Shown here in pieces: positions 36,186-46,982 of a stretch of 64,000 bases of DNA. The translations under genes were made by a program, and so were the position numbers. This DNA comes from Dechloromonas aromatica (nom. nud.) (GTDB taxonomy: Bacteria; Pseudomonadota; Gammaproteobacteria; Burkholderiales; Rhodocyclaceae). A model generated the notes under the pieces. That model worked only from the letters and a program-made list of their open reading frames with translations, ran no database searches and was not told the DNA's origin. Location of the stretch: assembly GCA_017848965.1 (NCBI GenBank), contig JAFIHA010000043.1, positions 124,001 to 188,000 of the forward strand, written 5' to 3'. How positions within the stretch are numbered: position 1 is the first letter of the stretch; the number at the start of each line of letters is the position of its first letter.

Positions 36186-37608
36186 TGCCGCCCCGGATGG
36201 TGACGAAATTCTGCAGGTTGCCGCGCCGGATCAACAGCGTAACGGCGCTGCCCTTGTCAAAGGTGGCGAGCAAGCGGTTGAACTGGTCAACTGTCCTGAC
36301 CTCGGTCGTCGTGCCGCGACTGATCACGGCGACGATGATGTCGCCCGCCTGCAGGTCGGCACGTGCCCCCGGGGCGCGCACCTCCTCGATCAGCAGGCCA
36401 GCATCGATCCCGGCCTCACGCCGTTGTTCGGCAGTGAGTTCGCTGAGCACCAGGCCGAGACGATTGCTCGTCAGTGCCGGCGCCTTGGCGCCGCGCGGGG
36501 CCTTGCCCGTTGCCGGCTCGTCGTCGGCGACCTTGCCGACAACAACAGTCAGATCACGTAACTTGCCCTTGCGCCAGACCTGTACGACGGAACGCGTTCC
36601 CGGCGCGGTTGCCGCGACCAGTCGCGGCAGTTCGGCGGAAGCGTTGATCGGTTTGCCGTCGAAACGCAGAATCACGTCCCCTGCCTCAATGCCCGCCTTC
36701 GCCGCCGGCCCGTCGGCCTCGACGGCATTGACGATGGCGCCTTGCGGACGACTCAGCCCGAGCGATTCTGCCAGTTCGCGGCTGACCTCCTGAATGACGA
36801 CGCCGAGACGGCCGCGATTGACCTTGCCGCCGGCTCGCAACTGTTGCTGGATATCCATCGCCACATCGATCGGGATGGCGAAGGACAAGCCCATGTAACC
36901 GCCGTTGCGGCTGTAGATCTGCGAGTTGATGCCGATCACCTCGCCCGCCAGGTTGAACAGCGGGCCGCCGGAATTACCCGGATTGATCGCCACATCGGTC
37001 TGGATGAAGGGAACATAGTTCTCCTGCGGCAAGGCCCGCCCCTTGGCGGAAACGATGCCGGCGGTCACCGAATTGTCGAAACCGAAAGGCGAACCGATCG
37101 CCACCACCCATTCGCCAACCCGCAGCTTGTCCGGATTGCCCAACCGCACCACCGGCAGACCGTTGGCCTCGATCTTGATCAGCGCGACATCGCTGCGCTT
37201 GTCGGCGCCAATGACGCGGGCCTTGAATTCGCGTTTGTCGGTGAGGCGGACGATGACCTCATCGGCGCCCTCGATGACGTGGGCGTTGGTCAGGATATGG
37301 CCGTCGCCGCCGATGATGAAACCGGAACCGAGGGAGCGGTTTTCGAATTCGCGCGGCGCCGGACCGGCGCCGGGAAGCCTTGGAAAGAAGCGGCGGAAGA
37401 ATTCAAAAGCCGGATCGCTCTCGTCAAGCGGGAACGGCGAAGCGCCGGAACGCCCACGCGGCGTCTGCAGGGTGCTGATATTAACCACCGCAGCCCCCTG
37501 CTTTTCGGCAAGGTCGGCAAAATCGGGCAGCGACCGGTTTTGCGCCTGGACGAACCCGATCGTCAGGCTGCACGCGAGCAGGGCCAGAAAACGCTTCATC
37601 GACTGCAA
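36175..37608 (-). CDS. mucD: Periplasmic serine protease DegP/MucD
   Basis: 477 residues. Signal peptide MKRFLALLACSLTIGFVQA; trypsin-like domain with His in ILTNAHVIEG, Asp in RSDVALIKIE and Ser in NPGNSGGPLF; two PDZ domains (about residues 270-360 and 385-470). It degrades or refolds damaged periplasmic proteins. It lies in the rpoE operon after rseC (13-bp overlap), the MucABCD-like context. Confidence 0.96.
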   Translation of the reverse strand: MQSMKRFLALLACSLTIGFVQAQNRSLPDFADLAEKQGAAVVNISTLQTPRGRSGASPFPLDESDPAFEFFRRFFPRLPGAGPAPREFENRSLGSGFIIGGDGHILTNAHVIEGADEVIVRLTDKREFKARVIGADKRSDVALIKIEANGLPVVRLGNPDKLRVGEWVVAIGSPFGFDNSVTAGIVSAKGRALPQENYVPFIQTDVAINPGNSGGPLFNLAGEVIGINSQIYSRNGGYMGLSFAIPIDVAMDIQQQLRAGGKVNRGRLGVVIQEVSRELAESLGLSRPQGAIVNAVEADGPAAKAGIEAGDVILRFDGKPINASAELPRLVAATAPGTRSVVQVWRKGKLRDLTVVVGKVADDEPATGKAPRGAKAPALTSNRLGLVLSELTAEQRREAGIDAGLLIEEVRAPGARADLQAGDIIVAVISRGTTTEVRTVDQFNRLLATFDKGSAVTLLIRRGNLQNFVTIRGGNGH

Positions 37609-38048
37609 CTCCCCGATTTGGTCGGCAAGCGGGAAACGATCTGCGGCGCTGCCACTTGCGATGCCGCTGGCCTGCGCCAGGCAAGGTAGAGAAAAGCCAG
37701 CAACAATCCGGCAGCGGCGCCCAGCATGGCGCCGTTGTCGCCAGCCAGTTGCCCGCCAGCGAGCGCACCGACGAACAAGGCAGCAAGCGGCACACCATAA
37801 GCAAAGTTGGCGCTACGGCGCACACTGCCCGGCGCGATGGCAATCGCCACGCGGTCGCCAACGCCGGCACCGACGGTGTTCAGCAGACGATAGTGGCGCG
37901 GCCCGGCGGCAAACATCTGGGTCAGGTTCTGGCCGCCGCAGCCGCCTTCCTCATGGCAACGACCACAACCTTGTTCAATTTCGACCTCGACCATGTCCGC
38001 TTCGAGCGAACGGACAACCGCATGGGCAATGTTTTCTTCAGCAGACAT
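37596..38048 (-). CDS. rseC: RseC/MucC family regulator of sigma E
   Basis: 150 residues. A cysteine cluster C-x2-C-x5-C (EQGCGRCHEEGGCGGQ, about residues 26-41) precedes two adjacent membrane helices (YGVPLAALFVGALAGGQLAG and GAMLGAAAGLLLAFLYLAW). RseC is an inner-membrane modulator of the sigma E pathway and of SoxR reduction. Starts 3 bp after the rpoE stop, with no rseA or rseB in between. Confidence 0.92.
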   Translation of the reverse strand: MSAEENIAHAVVRSLEADMVEVEIEQGCGRCHEEGGCGGQNLTQMFAAGPRHYRLLNTVGAGVGDRVAIAIAPGSVRRSANFAYGVPLAALFVGALAGGQLAGDNGAMLGAAAGLLLAFLYLAWRRPAASQVAAPQIVSRLPTKSGSCSR

Positions 38049-38051
38049 GTT

Positions 38052-38651
38052 TCACCAGCGCCGGTCTGGCGCAATGTCCAGCAAGGGACGCAGCTTGCTG
38101 GCCACCGCTTCGCGGGCGCGAAAGATGCGCGAGCGTACCGTGCCGATCGGACAATCCATCTGACTGGCAATTTCCTCGTAGGAAAGCCCCTCGATTTCGC
38201 GCAGGACGATCGCCGTGCGCAACTCCTCGGGCAGGGCATCCATCGCCGCGTTCACCGTCTCGCCAATCTGCTTCGACATCAGCAGACTTTCCGGGGTGTT
38301 GATGTCGCGCAGCAGCGCGGCGTCCTCGAAGCCTTCGGCTTCGTCGGCGTCGAATTCGGTGCTGGTCGGCGCCCGCCGCCCCTGGGAAACCAGGTAGTTC
38401 TTGGCGGTGTTGATGCCGATCCGGTACAGCCAGGTGTAGAAGGCGCTGTCACCGCGGAACGATGGCAAGGCGCGGTAGGCCTTGATGAAGGCTTCCTGCG
38501 CCACGTCCTCGACTTCGGCCGGATCGCGGATGAAGCGCGACAGCAAGCGCCCCAGCTTGCGCTGGTACTTGCTCACCAATTGGTCGAAGGCAGTCTGATC
38601 GCCGCCTTGCGCCCGCTCGACCAGTAACTGATCGACCTCGCGCTCGCTCAT
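38052..38651 (-). CDS. rpoE: RNA polymerase sigma-E (RpoE) factor
   Basis: 199 residues from the ATG that gives MSEREVDQLLVERAQGGDQTAFDQLV. Region 2 is FIRDPAEVEDVAQEAFIKAYRALPSFRGDSAFYTWLYRIGINTAKNYL; region 4 is LPEELRTAIVLREIEGLSYEEIASQMDCPIGTVRSRIFRAREAV. This is the E. coli RpoE/AlgU type, the envelope-stress sigma. Downstream come rseC, mucD and glutaredoxin; anti-sigma RseA and RseB are missing from the operon. Confidence 0.96.
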   Translation of the reverse strand: MSEREVDQLLVERAQGGDQTAFDQLVSKYQRKLGRLLSRFIRDPAEVEDVAQEAFIKAYRALPSFRGDSAFYTWLYRIGINTAKNYLVSQGRRAPTSTEFDADEAEGFEDAALLRDINTPESLLMSKQIGETVNAAMDALPEELRTAIVLREIEGLSYEEIASQMDCPIGTVRSRIFRAREAVASKLRPLLDIAPDRRW

Positions 38652-38741
38652 GGCCGTTTTTCCCCGGGAAGTATTCTTGTCGGAGCGCAGTATAACGCAG
38701 CCCCGTAAACGCCATCCCCGCCCGCGTGTGATTTTCTGTAA

Positions 38742-38771
38742 CTGCATGAAGCGTTTCCTGCGTGCTATATT
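38742..38771 (+). promoter_or_regulatory. Probable nadB promoter, extended -10
   Basis: TGCTATATT: -10 TATATT (38766-38771) with a TGn extension; the -35 (CTGCAT, 18 bp upstream) is weak, as is usual with extended -10 sites. It would start transcription about 26 bp before nadB. Confidence 0.45.
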
Positions 38772-38803
38772 GCGCCCCGGACCATTTTTCCCAGTAAGTC
38801 ATC

Positions 38804-40384
38804 GTGCATAACTTTGATGTGCTCATCATCGGCAGTGGCCTGGCCGGCCAATCCGCCGCATTGCGGCTCGCCGGACATTGCCGGGTCGCGCTGATCAGCA
38901 AGCGCAAGCTCGAGGACTCCGCCTCCGGCTGGGCGCAAGGTGGCATTGCCGCCGTGCTCGACAACCAGGATTCGATCGAGGCGCACATCCGCGACACCTT
39001 CGTCGCCGGTGCCTGGCTCAACGACGAGAAGGCGACCCGCTTCGTCGTCGAAAATGGTCGCCGCGCCATCGACTGGCTGATCGAACAAGGGGTTCCTTTC
39101 ACCAAGGACGAGTCTGGCTACCACCTGACCCGTGAGGGCGGACATAGCGCCCGCCGTGTCATCCACGTCGCCGACGCCACCGGTGCCGCAGTCCAGCAGA
39201 CACTGACGGAAAAAGTCCGCAGCAACCCGAACATCACGGTATTCGAGGATCACATCGCGGTCGATCTGATCACCGGCGGCAAGATCGGCAACGGCGAAAA
39301 CCGCTGTTTCGGCGCCTACGTCCTCGACAACCAGAGCGGCGAAGTCCTGACCATGGGAGCCCGCAACACGCTGATCGCCACCGGTGGTGCCGGCAAGGTC
39401 TATCTATTTACGACCAACCCCGACACCTCGACCGGCGACGGCATCGCCATGGCCTGGCGCGCCGGTTGCCGGGTCGCCAACATGGAATTCATCCAGTTCC
39501 ACCCGACCTGCCTCTACCACCCGAACGCCAAATCCTTCCTGATCTCCGAGGCGGTACGCGGCGAAGGTGGCTTGCTCAAGCTGCCAGACGGTACGCGCTT
39601 CATGCCGGAGCACGATGAGCGCTGCGAACTGGCACCACGCGACATCGTCGCCCGCGCCATCGATTTCGAAATGAAGAAGCGCGGCCTCGACTGCGTCTAC
39701 CTCGATATTTCGCACAAGGGCGAAACCTTCATCCGCGAGCACTTCCCGAACATTCACGCACGCTGCCTGGAACTCGGCATCGACATCACGCGCGAACCGA
39801 TCCCGGTCGTCCCGGCGGCTCATTACACCTGCGGCGGCATCGTCTGCGACCTCAACGGTCGCACCGACGTCGAAGGGCTGTACGTTGCCGGTGAAGCTTC
39901 CTGCACCGGCCTGCACGGCGCCAATCGTCTGGCCTCGAACTCGTTGCTCGAATGCCTCGTCTTTTCGGAGGCCGCGGTCAACGACATGCTGGCGCAAGCG
40001 CCCAGCGAACTGCCGGTGCTGCCGCAATGGGACGAGAGTCGGGTGACCGACGCCGACGAGGAAGTCGTCATTTCGCACAATTGGGACGAGCTACGCCGTT
40101 TCATGTGGGACTACGTCGGCATCGTCCGTACCACCAAGCGCCTGCAGCGAGCCGAGCACCGGGTCGAACTGCTGAAGCAGGAGATTCACGAGTTCTACTC
40201 GCACTTCCGCGTCAGTCACGACCTGATCGAACTGCGCAACCTGGTCCTGACGGCCGAACTGATCATCCGCTGCGCCATGCACCGCAAGGAAAGCCGCGGC
40301 CTCCACTATTCCCGGGATTATCCGGAAACGGCGGCGCGCGCGCACAACACGGTACTCACTCCATCGCGCTGGGAGAACCACTGA
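38804..40384 (+). CDS. nadB: L-aspartate oxidase
   Basis: 526 residues. FAD-binding start [20 protein letters not shown], then [14 protein letters not shown] (active-site loop), HPTCLYHP, and the conserved [17 protein letters not shown]. First step of NAD synthesis: aspartate to iminoaspartate. It is divergent from rpoE, and its 3' end overlaps the convergent ygfX gene by 29 bp. Confidence 0.97.
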   Translation: MHNFDVLIIGSGLAGQSAALRLAGHCRVALISKRKLEDSASGWAQGGIAAVLDNQDSIEAHIRDTFVAGAWLNDEKATRFVVENGRRAIDWLIEQGVPFTKDESGYHLTREGGHSARRVIHVADATGAAVQQTLTEKVRSNPNITVFEDHIAVDLITGGKIGNGENRCFGAYVLDNQSGEVLTMGARNTLIATGGAGKVYLFTTNPDTSTGDGIAMAWRAGCRVANMEFIQFHPTCLYHPNAKSFLISEAVRGEGGLLKLPDGTRFMPEHDERCELAPRDIVARAIDFEMKKRGLDCVYLDISHKGETFIREHFPNIHARCLELGIDITREPIPVVPAAHYTCGGIVCDLNGRTDVEGLYVAGEASCTGLHGANRLASNSLLECLVFSEAAVNDMLAQAPSELPVLPQWDESRVTDADEEVVISHNWDELRRFMWDYVGIVRTTKRLQRAEHRVELLKQEIHEFYSHFRVSHDLIELRNLVLTAELIIRCAMHRKESRGLHYSRDYPETAARAHNTVLTPSRWENH

Positions 40385-40799
40385 AGACTGCGCGCCAGCG
40401 CAGGAAGACCCGCAGCCGGCGAAATTCGTCGGCCGACGTACTATCGCCGGTCACCAGCACGACATGCGTTTGCCCGCCACCCGCTTCGCGCAGCCGGAAC
40501 ACGCACAGCGCCGGATGCACCGTCGCGCCAAGCAAACAATAAGCCTGCCGGAATTCGTCGCTGCCGGCCTGAGCAAGCGAAACGCTGCCGTCGCGCTCGA
40601 GACGCAAACGGCAGGGCAGCACGTTCAGCCTGCCCCAGCCCCTTGACAAGATTGGCAAGAGCAGCAGCAGGCAGCAGGAACGCCACACCAGCGACACAGG
40701 CAAGAGCAGGATGGCCAGCAGCACCGCCAGCGTGACGAGCAGAAAAATGCGGCGCTGCAATGAAGAACGGTGCAGTCCGATGATGATCGGCAACTGCAC
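40356..40799 (-). CDS. ygfX: YgfX/CptA-type membrane protein
   Basis: 147 residues with an N-terminal pair of membrane helices ([21 protein letters not shown] and [11 protein letters not shown]), then a soluble domain ([20 protein letters not shown] ... [11 protein letters not shown]), the YgfX layout. The family was named as the toxin partner of SdhE/CptB and lies next to nadB in many proteobacteria. No sdhE is in this window, so a toxin role is not supported here. Confidence 0.75.
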   Translation of the reverse strand: MQLPIIIGLHRSSLQRRIFLLVTLAVLLAILLLPVSLVWRSCCLLLLLPILSRGWGRLNVLPCRLRLERDGSVSLAQAGSDEFRQAYCLLGATVHPALCVFRLREAGGGQTHVVLVTGDSTSADEFRRLRVFLRWRAVFSGSPSAME

Positions 40800-40825
40800 C
40801 GTTACACGCTTTCGCGACTAGCGCC

Positions 40826-42061
<1,236 letters not shown>

Positions 42062-42086
42062 GATGTGCACTCCGAAAGCAAAAGTA

Positions 42087-42115
42087 ACAAGGCCGGCCTA
42101 GCGGGCCGGCCTTGT
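42087..42115 (-). terminator. Strong hairpin between acpP and fabF, attenuator-like
   Basis: Minus strand 12-bp perfect stem ACAAGGCCGGCC/GGCCGGCCTTGT, 5-nt loop, 22 bp after the acpP stop and 25 bp before fabF, followed by TACTTTTGCTTT. It should let acpP transcripts end or be stabilised, leaving less fabF mRNA. Confidence 0.65.
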
Positions 42116-42136
42116 CGGGGTCAAACCGGAATTGGC

Positions 42137-42373
42137 TTACTGCTTGTTGGCGAGGATGTAATCGACAGCCTGCTGGACGGTCGTGATCTTCTCGGCCTGG
42201 TCGTCCGGAATTTCGCACTCGAATTCCTCTTCCAGCGCCATGACCAGCTCGACGGTGTCCAGCGAATCCGCGCCCAGATCGTCGACGAAGGAGGACTCGT
42301 TCTTGATGTCCGCTTCGTTCACACCCAGTTGTTCGGCGACGATCTTTTTGACGCGCTCTACGATGTTATCCAT
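42137..42373 (-). CDS. acpP: Acyl carrier protein
   Basis: 78 residues, acidic. [28 protein letters not shown] holds the phosphopantetheine serine (Ser37, in DSL). Central carrier of fatty-acid synthesis. A strong AAGGAG ribosome site lies 8 nt before the ATG. It has its own likely promoter (42418-42426) in the fabG-acpP gap. Confidence 0.98.
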   Translation of the reverse strand: MDNIVERVKKIVAEQLGVNEADIKNESSFVDDLGADSLDTVELVMALEEEFECEIPDDQAEKITTVQQAVDYILANKQ

Positions 42374-42417
42374 TCGAAAAACTCCTTCCCCCTCGGGGTA
42401 CGAAAAAAAACGTTGAG

Positions 42418-42426
42418 ATTCTACCA
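42418..42426 (-). promoter_or_regulatory. Extended -10 promoter for acpP
   Basis: Minus strand TGGTAGAAT: TGn plus TAGAAT, 45 bp before acpP, just after the fabG terminator-like hairpin (CCCCG/CGGGG). No clear -35. It would add to transcription coming from yceD. Confidence 0.45.
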
Positions 42427-42446
42427 AAAGCCCCGGATTCGGGGAA

Positions 42447-43187
42447 TCAATCCATGAACATGCCGCCGTTGACATGCAGCGTGGTGCCCGTCACATAAGC
42501 ACCGGCGGGCGAAACCAGGAAACCGACAGCACCGGCCACGTCTTCCGGCGTACCCGCGCGGCCGAGCGGGATCGCCGCCAGCATGGCCGCCTTCTGTTCT
42601 TCGGTCAAGGCATGCGTCATGTCGGTGGCGATGAAGCCAGGCGCGACGCAATTGACCGTGATGTTGCGGCTGCCCAGTTCGCGGGCGAGCGAGCGGCTCA
42701 ACCCAGCCACCCCGGCCTTGGCGGCGCAGTAATTGGCCTGCCCCGCATTGCCGGAATGGCCGACCACTGAAGAAATATTGACGATGCGACCGAAACGCGC
42801 CTTCATCATGCCGCGCATCAGAGCACGCGACAGCCGGAAAACCGCTTTCAGGTTGGTATCGATGACGGCATCCCATTCGTCGTCGCCCATGCGCATCGCC
42901 AGGTTGTCGCGGGTGATGCCGGCGTTATTGACGAGGACGGTGATGGCGCCGAATTCCTTGGCCAGATCGGCAAGCAAGGCATCGCTGGCAGCGCTGTCGG
43001 TGACGTTGAGGACAACTCCTCGCCCGGCAAAGCCCGCTTCACCAAGGTAGGTTGAAATCTGGGCGGCACCGGCCTCGCTGGTCGCGGTACCGATCACGGT
43101 CGCGCCCTGGCGGCCGAGTTCCAGTGCGATGGCACGGCCGATGCCGCGGGTGGCGCCGGTGACGAGAGCAATCTTGTCGTTCAGCAT
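42447..43187 (-). CDS. fabG: 3-oxoacyl-[ACP] reductase
   Basis: 246 residues, short-chain dehydrogenase. NADP site [12 protein letters not shown], then NNAG, and the triad Ser ([10 protein letters not shown]), Tyr and Lys (YCAAKAGV). Reduces 3-ketoacyl-ACP. 6 bp after fabD. Confidence 0.97.
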   Translation of the reverse strand: MLNDKIALVTGATRGIGRAIALELGRQGATVIGTATSEAGAAQISTYLGEAGFAGRGVVLNVTDSAASDALLADLAKEFGAITVLVNNAGITRDNLAMRMGDDEWDAVIDTNLKAVFRLSRALMRGMMKARFGRIVNISSVVGHSGNAGQANYCAAKAGVAGLSRSLARELGSRNITVNCVAPGFIATDMTHALTEEQKAAMLAAIPLGRAGTPEDVAGAVGFLVSPAGAYVTGTTLHVNGGMFMD

Positions 43188-43193
43188 CTGTAC

Positions 43194-44123
43194 TCACTCC
43201 AGAGAGAGGCTGGCTTCGAGCGCGGCCAGATCGGCCAGCGCGACGCCGTTGATACCATCGGCACAGCGCTTGGCGAGACCAGCCAGGACCTTGCCGGGAC
43301 CGCACTCGGCGACCGTCGTGATGCCCATCGCCGCCATCTTCTGCACGGTCTCGACCCAGCGCACCGGGTTGTAGGCCTGGCGGACCAGGGCATCGCGGAT
43401 GCGCAGCGGGTCGTTTTCGATCTCGACGTCGACGTTGTTGATCACCGGAATCAGCGGCTTTTTCAGATCCAGTTCGGCCAGACGGGCCGCCAGCTTGTCC
43501 GCCGCCGGGCGGATCAGCGACGAATGGAAGGGCGCCGACACCGGCAGAGCCTTCGCCAGCTTGGCGCCACGCGCCTTGCAGGCAGCCATCGCCCGCTCCA
43601 CCGCCGCCTTGTGTCCGGCAATCACGGTCTGACCGCTGGCATTGAAATTGACCGGTTCGACAATCTCGCCTTGCGCCGCTTCGTCGCAAGCGGCGGCAAT
43701 AGCGGCATTGTCGAGGCCGAGCACGGCGGCCATGGCACCAGTGCCGAGCGGTACCGCTTCCTGCATCGCCGCGGCACGCAGACGGACCAGCGGCACCGCA
43801 TCCTTGAACTCGATGACGCCGGCGGCAACCAGCGCCGAATATTCGCCCAGGCTGTGACCGGCGAGCACGGCCGGGCGGCGACCGCCCTTCTCCAGCCACA
43901 AACGCCAGGCGGCGATGCCGGCGGTGAGCATGACCGGCTGGGTATTCACCGTCTGCGCCAGCAATTCGGCCGGGCCATCGGCGACCATCGCCCACAGGTC
44001 GTCGCCCAGCGCGGCTGAGGCCTCGTCAAAAGTGGCACGAACCACGCCGGCGTCGCCGTAGGCCGCCATCATGCCAACGCTCTGCGAGCCCTGGCCGGGA
44101 AACACGAAAGCAAAAGACATCAT
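43194..44123 (-). CDS. fabD: Malonyl-CoA:ACP transacylase
   Basis: 309 residues. FVFPGQGSQSVGMM at the start, nucleophile Ser in LAGHSLGEYSALVAAG (about residue 90), and the His region PVSAPFHSSLI. Loads malonyl onto ACP for FabH and FabF. Two adjacent ATGs; the first was kept. Confidence 0.97.
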   Translation of the reverse strand: MMSFAFVFPGQGSQSVGMMAAYGDAGVVRATFDEASAALGDDLWAMVADGPAELLAQTVNTQPVMLTAGIAAWRLWLEKGGRRPAVLAGHSLGEYSALVAAGVIEFKDAVPLVRLRAAAMQEAVPLGTGAMAAVLGLDNAAIAAACDEAAQGEIVEPVNFNASGQTVIAGHKAAVERAMAACKARGAKLAKALPVSAPFHSSLIRPAADKLAARLAELDLKKPLIPVINNVDVEIENDPLRIRDALVRQAYNPVRWVETVQKMAAMGITTVAECGPGKVLAGLAKRCADGINGVALADLAALEASLSLE

Positions 44124-44136
44124 TTGTCTCCTGTTA

Positions 44137-45096
44137 TCAGAATTCGATCAGGGCGGCGCCCCAGGTGAAACCGCCGCCGACACCTTCGACCAGGACTTTC
44201 TGGCCGCGCTGGATGCGGCCGTCGCGGACCGCCTCGTCGAGCGCCAGCGGCACCGATGCCGCCGAGGTGTTACCGTGCCGGTCGACGGTGACGACGACCC
44301 GCTCGCGGTCGATGCCGAGCTTCCTGCCGGTCGCTTCGATGATGCGGATATTGGCCTGGTGCGGGACCAGCCAGTCGATCGCGGTGGTGGCGATGGCCGC
44401 CTTGGCGCAAACCTCTTCCGCCACTTCGGCAAGCACCTTGACGGCAAACTTGAAGACCGCCTGGCCATCCATGCGCAGGAAGGGATCGCCAGTCACCTGG
44501 CCATTGCTGATCTGGCCGGGGACGTTGAGGATGGCGAACTGACTACCGTCGGCATGCAGCGCGCTGGCCATGATGCCCGGCGTCTCCGCAGCTTCGAGCA
44601 CCACGGCGCCGGCACCGTCGCCGAACAGGACGCAGGTGCCGCGATCATTCCAGTCGAGAATGCGCGAGAAGACCTCGGCGCCGATCACCAGCGCCTTGCG
44701 ATGACTGCCCGCAGCGATGAATTTCTCGGCAATTCCCAGCGCATAGGTGAAGCCGGCACAAACCGCCTGCACGTCGAAGGCGGCGGCGCCCTTGTTGCCG
44801 AGCAGGCCCTGGATGATGCAGGCGGTGCTGGGAAAGATGAAATCCGGCGTCGACGTGGCGACGATGATCAGGTCGATTTCTTCCGCGGCAACACCGGCCA
44901 TTTCGAGGGCCCGCTGCGCGGCGATCAGGCCGAGCTGGCTTGATGTCGTCCCTGCTTCCGCCAGATGGCGGCTACGGATGCCGGTGCGGCTGGCGATCCA
45001 TTCATCGCTGGTGTCGATGCCGCGCGCCGCCAGATCATTATTGCTGACGGGATTGCCCGGCAGAAAGCTGCCGGTACCGGTGACTCGTGCGTACAT
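44137..45096 (-). CDS. fabH: 3-oxoacyl-[ACP] synthase III
   Basis: 319 residues. Active-site Cys in [14 protein letters not shown] (about residue 112), His in [13 protein letters not shown], Asn in [16 protein letters not shown]. It starts fatty-acid chains from acyl-CoA and malonyl-ACP. 2 bp after plsX. Confidence 0.97.
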   Translation of the reverse strand: MYARVTGTGSFLPGNPVSNNDLAARGIDTSDEWIASRTGIRSRHLAEAGTTSSQLGLIAAQRALEMAGVAAEEIDLIIVATSTPDFIFPSTACIIQGLLGNKGAAAFDVQAVCAGFTYALGIAEKFIAAGSHRKALVIGAEVFSRILDWNDRGTCVLFGDGAGAVVLEAAETPGIMASALHADGSQFAILNVPGQISNGQVTGDPFLRMDGQAVFKFAVKVLAEVAEEVCAKAAIATTAIDWLVPHQANIRIIEATGRKLGIDRERVVVTVDRHGNTSAASVPLALDEAVRDGRIQRGQKVLVEGVGGGFTWGAALIEF

Positions 45097-45098
45097 GC

Positions 45099-46127
45099 TC
45101 AGGCATTCTCCACTGCGACCATACGGTCCGCATTCGTTTGCGCCAACCTGTCGCTGATGCGCTCCAGCGCCCGGTTCTCGGCCGCATCGAAGGCGCGGGC
45201 GATGGCATAGCCGAACGACAGCGCGTCGGCAGAGCCGTGGCTCTTCACCGAAATCCCCTTCAGACCGAGCAGGATCGCGCCGTTGTAACGGCGGTGGTCG
45301 AAACGTTTCTTGAAATTGTTGAGTACCGAGATGGCGATCAGCGCCGCGATCTTGGTCAGCCAGTTGCGCTTGAACTCGCTACGCAACGACGACGCCAGCA
45401 TCTGCGCCAGCCCTTCGGAGGTCTTCAGGGCGACGTTGCCGACGAAGCCGTCGCAGACGATGACGTCTGCCTCGCCCTGGTAGATGCCGTCGCCTTCGAC
45501 GTTGCCGATGAAGTTCAGGCCGGAGTTGCGCAGCAGTTCGGCTGCCGCCTTGACCACTTCGTTGCCCTTGATTTCCTCTTCGCCGATGTTGAGGATGCCC
45601 ACCGTCGGCCGCTCCTTGTGCTCCATCGCCGCGACCAGCATGGCACCCATGATGCCGAACTGCAGCAGATGCTCGGGGCCGCAATCGACATTGGCGCCGA
45701 GGTCGAGCATGTGCGTGTGGCCGCTCAGCGTCGGCAGCGGCGCACAGATGGCCGGCCGGTCGATACCCGGCAGCATTTTCAGGACGAAGCGCGAGATCGC
45801 CATCAAGGCGCCGGTGTTGCCGGCCGAGACGCAGGCATCAGCGTCGCCGGACTTGACGAGGTTGATCGCCACGCGCATCGACGAATCCTTCTTGTTGCGC
45901 AGGGCGAGCGCCGGCGATTCGTCCATGCCGACGATTTCGGAAGCGTGCACGATGCGCAGGCGGGAATCGCCGGCGGCAGCGCCGAGCAAGGGACGCAAGA
46001 CTTCTTCCTGGCCAACCAGGAGAAGATTTGCCGCCGGATGCTCTGCAAGAAAACGGATGGCCGCCGGCACCGTCACCGACGGACCGTGGTCACCCCCCAT
46101 GCAATCAATGGCGATGCGGGTTGTCAT
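45099..46127 (-). CDS. plsX: Phosphate acyltransferase
   Basis: 342 residues from [24 protein letters not shown], the family start (a longer frame adds the rpmF-plsX leader). Makes acyl phosphate from acyl-ACP for phospholipid synthesis. The ATG sits 3 bp after the T-run of the preceding hairpin, so its ribosome site is unusual or absent. Confidence 0.97.
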   Translation of the reverse strand: MTTRIAIDCMGGDHGPSVTVPAAIRFLAEHPAANLLLVGQEEVLRPLLGAAAGDSRLRIVHASEIVGMDESPALALRNKKDSSMRVAINLVKSGDADACVSAGNTGALMAISRFVLKMLPGIDRPAICAPLPTLSGHTHMLDLGANVDCGPEHLLQFGIMGAMLVAAMEHKERPTVGILNIGEEEIKGNEVVKAAAELLRNSGLNFIGNVEGDGIYQGEADVIVCDGFVGNVALKTSEGLAQMLASSLRSEFKRNWLTKIAALIAISVLNNFKKRFDHRRYNGAILLGLKGISVKSHGSADALSFGYAIARAFDAAENRALERISDRLAQTNADRMVAVENA

Positions 46128-46130
46128 GGC

Positions 46131-46172
46131 AAAAGAAAAGGCAGGCTCTCCCGAAGGAGCCACCTGCCCTTT
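46131..46172 (-). terminator. Terminator-like hairpin between rpmF and plsX
   Basis: Minus strand: imperfect stem GGCAGG-GGCTCC / GGAG-GCC-TGCC with a TTCG loop, followed by TTTTCTTTT that ends 3 bp before plsX. Looks like an attenuator that ends most ribosomal-protein transcripts before the lipid genes. Confidence 0.7.
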
Positions 46173-46181
46173 ACGAGACGA

Positions 46182-46361
46182 TTACTCGCCCTTGCCCTTG
46201 AGGACTTTCTTGCCGCGGTAGAAACCGGTCGGGGAAATGTGGTGACGCAGGTGCGTTTCACCGGTCGTCGGCTCGACGGCGAGCGGCGGGGTGGTCAGGA
46301 AATCGTGAGCGCGATGCATGCCACGCTTGGACGGGGACTTCTTGTTCTGTTGAACGGCCAT
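46182..46361 (-). CDS. rpmF: 50S ribosomal protein L32
   Basis: 59 residues, read directly from the sequence: [20 protein letters not shown] then a basic tail ending [21 protein letters not shown] precedes the ATG. Part of the yceD-rpmF-plsX unit found in most proteobacteria. Confidence 0.98.
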   Translation of the reverse strand: MAVQQNKKSPSKRGMHRAHDFLTTPPLAVEPTTGETHLRHHISPTGFYRGKKVLKGKGE

Positions 46362-46379
46362 TTCGTTACTCCAAAAAAA

Positions 46380-46865
46380 TCAGTTCGGCTTGCCTTTGAG
46401 CCCGGCCAGCGCGGCGAACGGATTGATCCGCTCGCCAGCGTCGGCCGCACCAGGCAGGCCACATTTTTCATGTCGTGGTGCAACCGGCAGGGACAACAGG
46501 ATTTCGTCCTCAACCAGTTCCAGCACATCCAGTTCCTTCTCCACCGGAAGAAAATCCCGGCTGTCGTCTTCCAGTTCGTCTTGCGACAGGTCGGCACTCG
46601 CCGGAACGAGTTCCAGCAGGGTATCGACCTCCAGCTCAAAAGGAATGGCTTCCAGGCAGCGCTGACACGCCAGCGGGATGCACCCACCGACTGTCAGATG
46701 CAGCAGCGGCTCGCCAAGATCACCCTTGAAACCTTCCAGGCGCCAGACGACCTCACCCGACACTTCAGCCAGCAAATCATGCAGGCGCCCCAAGCCAGCA
46801 ACCGCCTGCGTTCCTTCAAGAACGCGCGCATCCCGGGCAAAGGCAAAAGCGTCGTTGATCCTTTT
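46380..46865 (-). CDS. yceD: YceD (DUF177) protein, 23S rRNA accumulation factor
   Basis: About 161 residues from a TTG at 46865 (MKRINDAFAFARDARVLEG). The longer frame reaching 46943 would include the promoter itself, so the later start is preferred. C-x2-C pattern GGCIPLACQRCLEAIPF and later KCGLPG, acidic middle. Conserved upstream of rpmF and implicated in 23S rRNA levels. First gene of the fab operon. Confidence 0.85.
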   Translation of the reverse strand, partial: KRINDAFAFARDARVLEGTQAVAGLGRLHDLLAEVSGEVVWRLEGFKGDLGEPLLHLTVGGCIPLACQRCLEAIPFELEVDTLLELVPASADLSQDELEDDSRDFLPVEKELDVLELVEDEILLSLPVAPRHEKCGLPGAADAGERINPFAALAGLKGKPN

Positions 46866-46896
46866 CAATCTGAATCTGTTCCGACTTAAACGGCGG

Positions 46897-46925
46897 ATGA
46901 TATTATTTTTGGCTCGCCAAGTCAA
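46897..46925 (-). promoter_or_regulatory. Promoter of the yceD-rpmF-plsX-fab operon
   Basis: Minus strand -35 TTGACT, 17-bp spacer, -10 TATCAT. It gives a leader of about 25 nt to the TTG start of yceD. It lies in the divergent gap with maf. Confidence 0.75.
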
Positions 46926-46982
46926 AACAAAGTGTTGCTTCAAGAAGTCGTTGCAACACCTTGTCCAACAAAAACTTTCATG

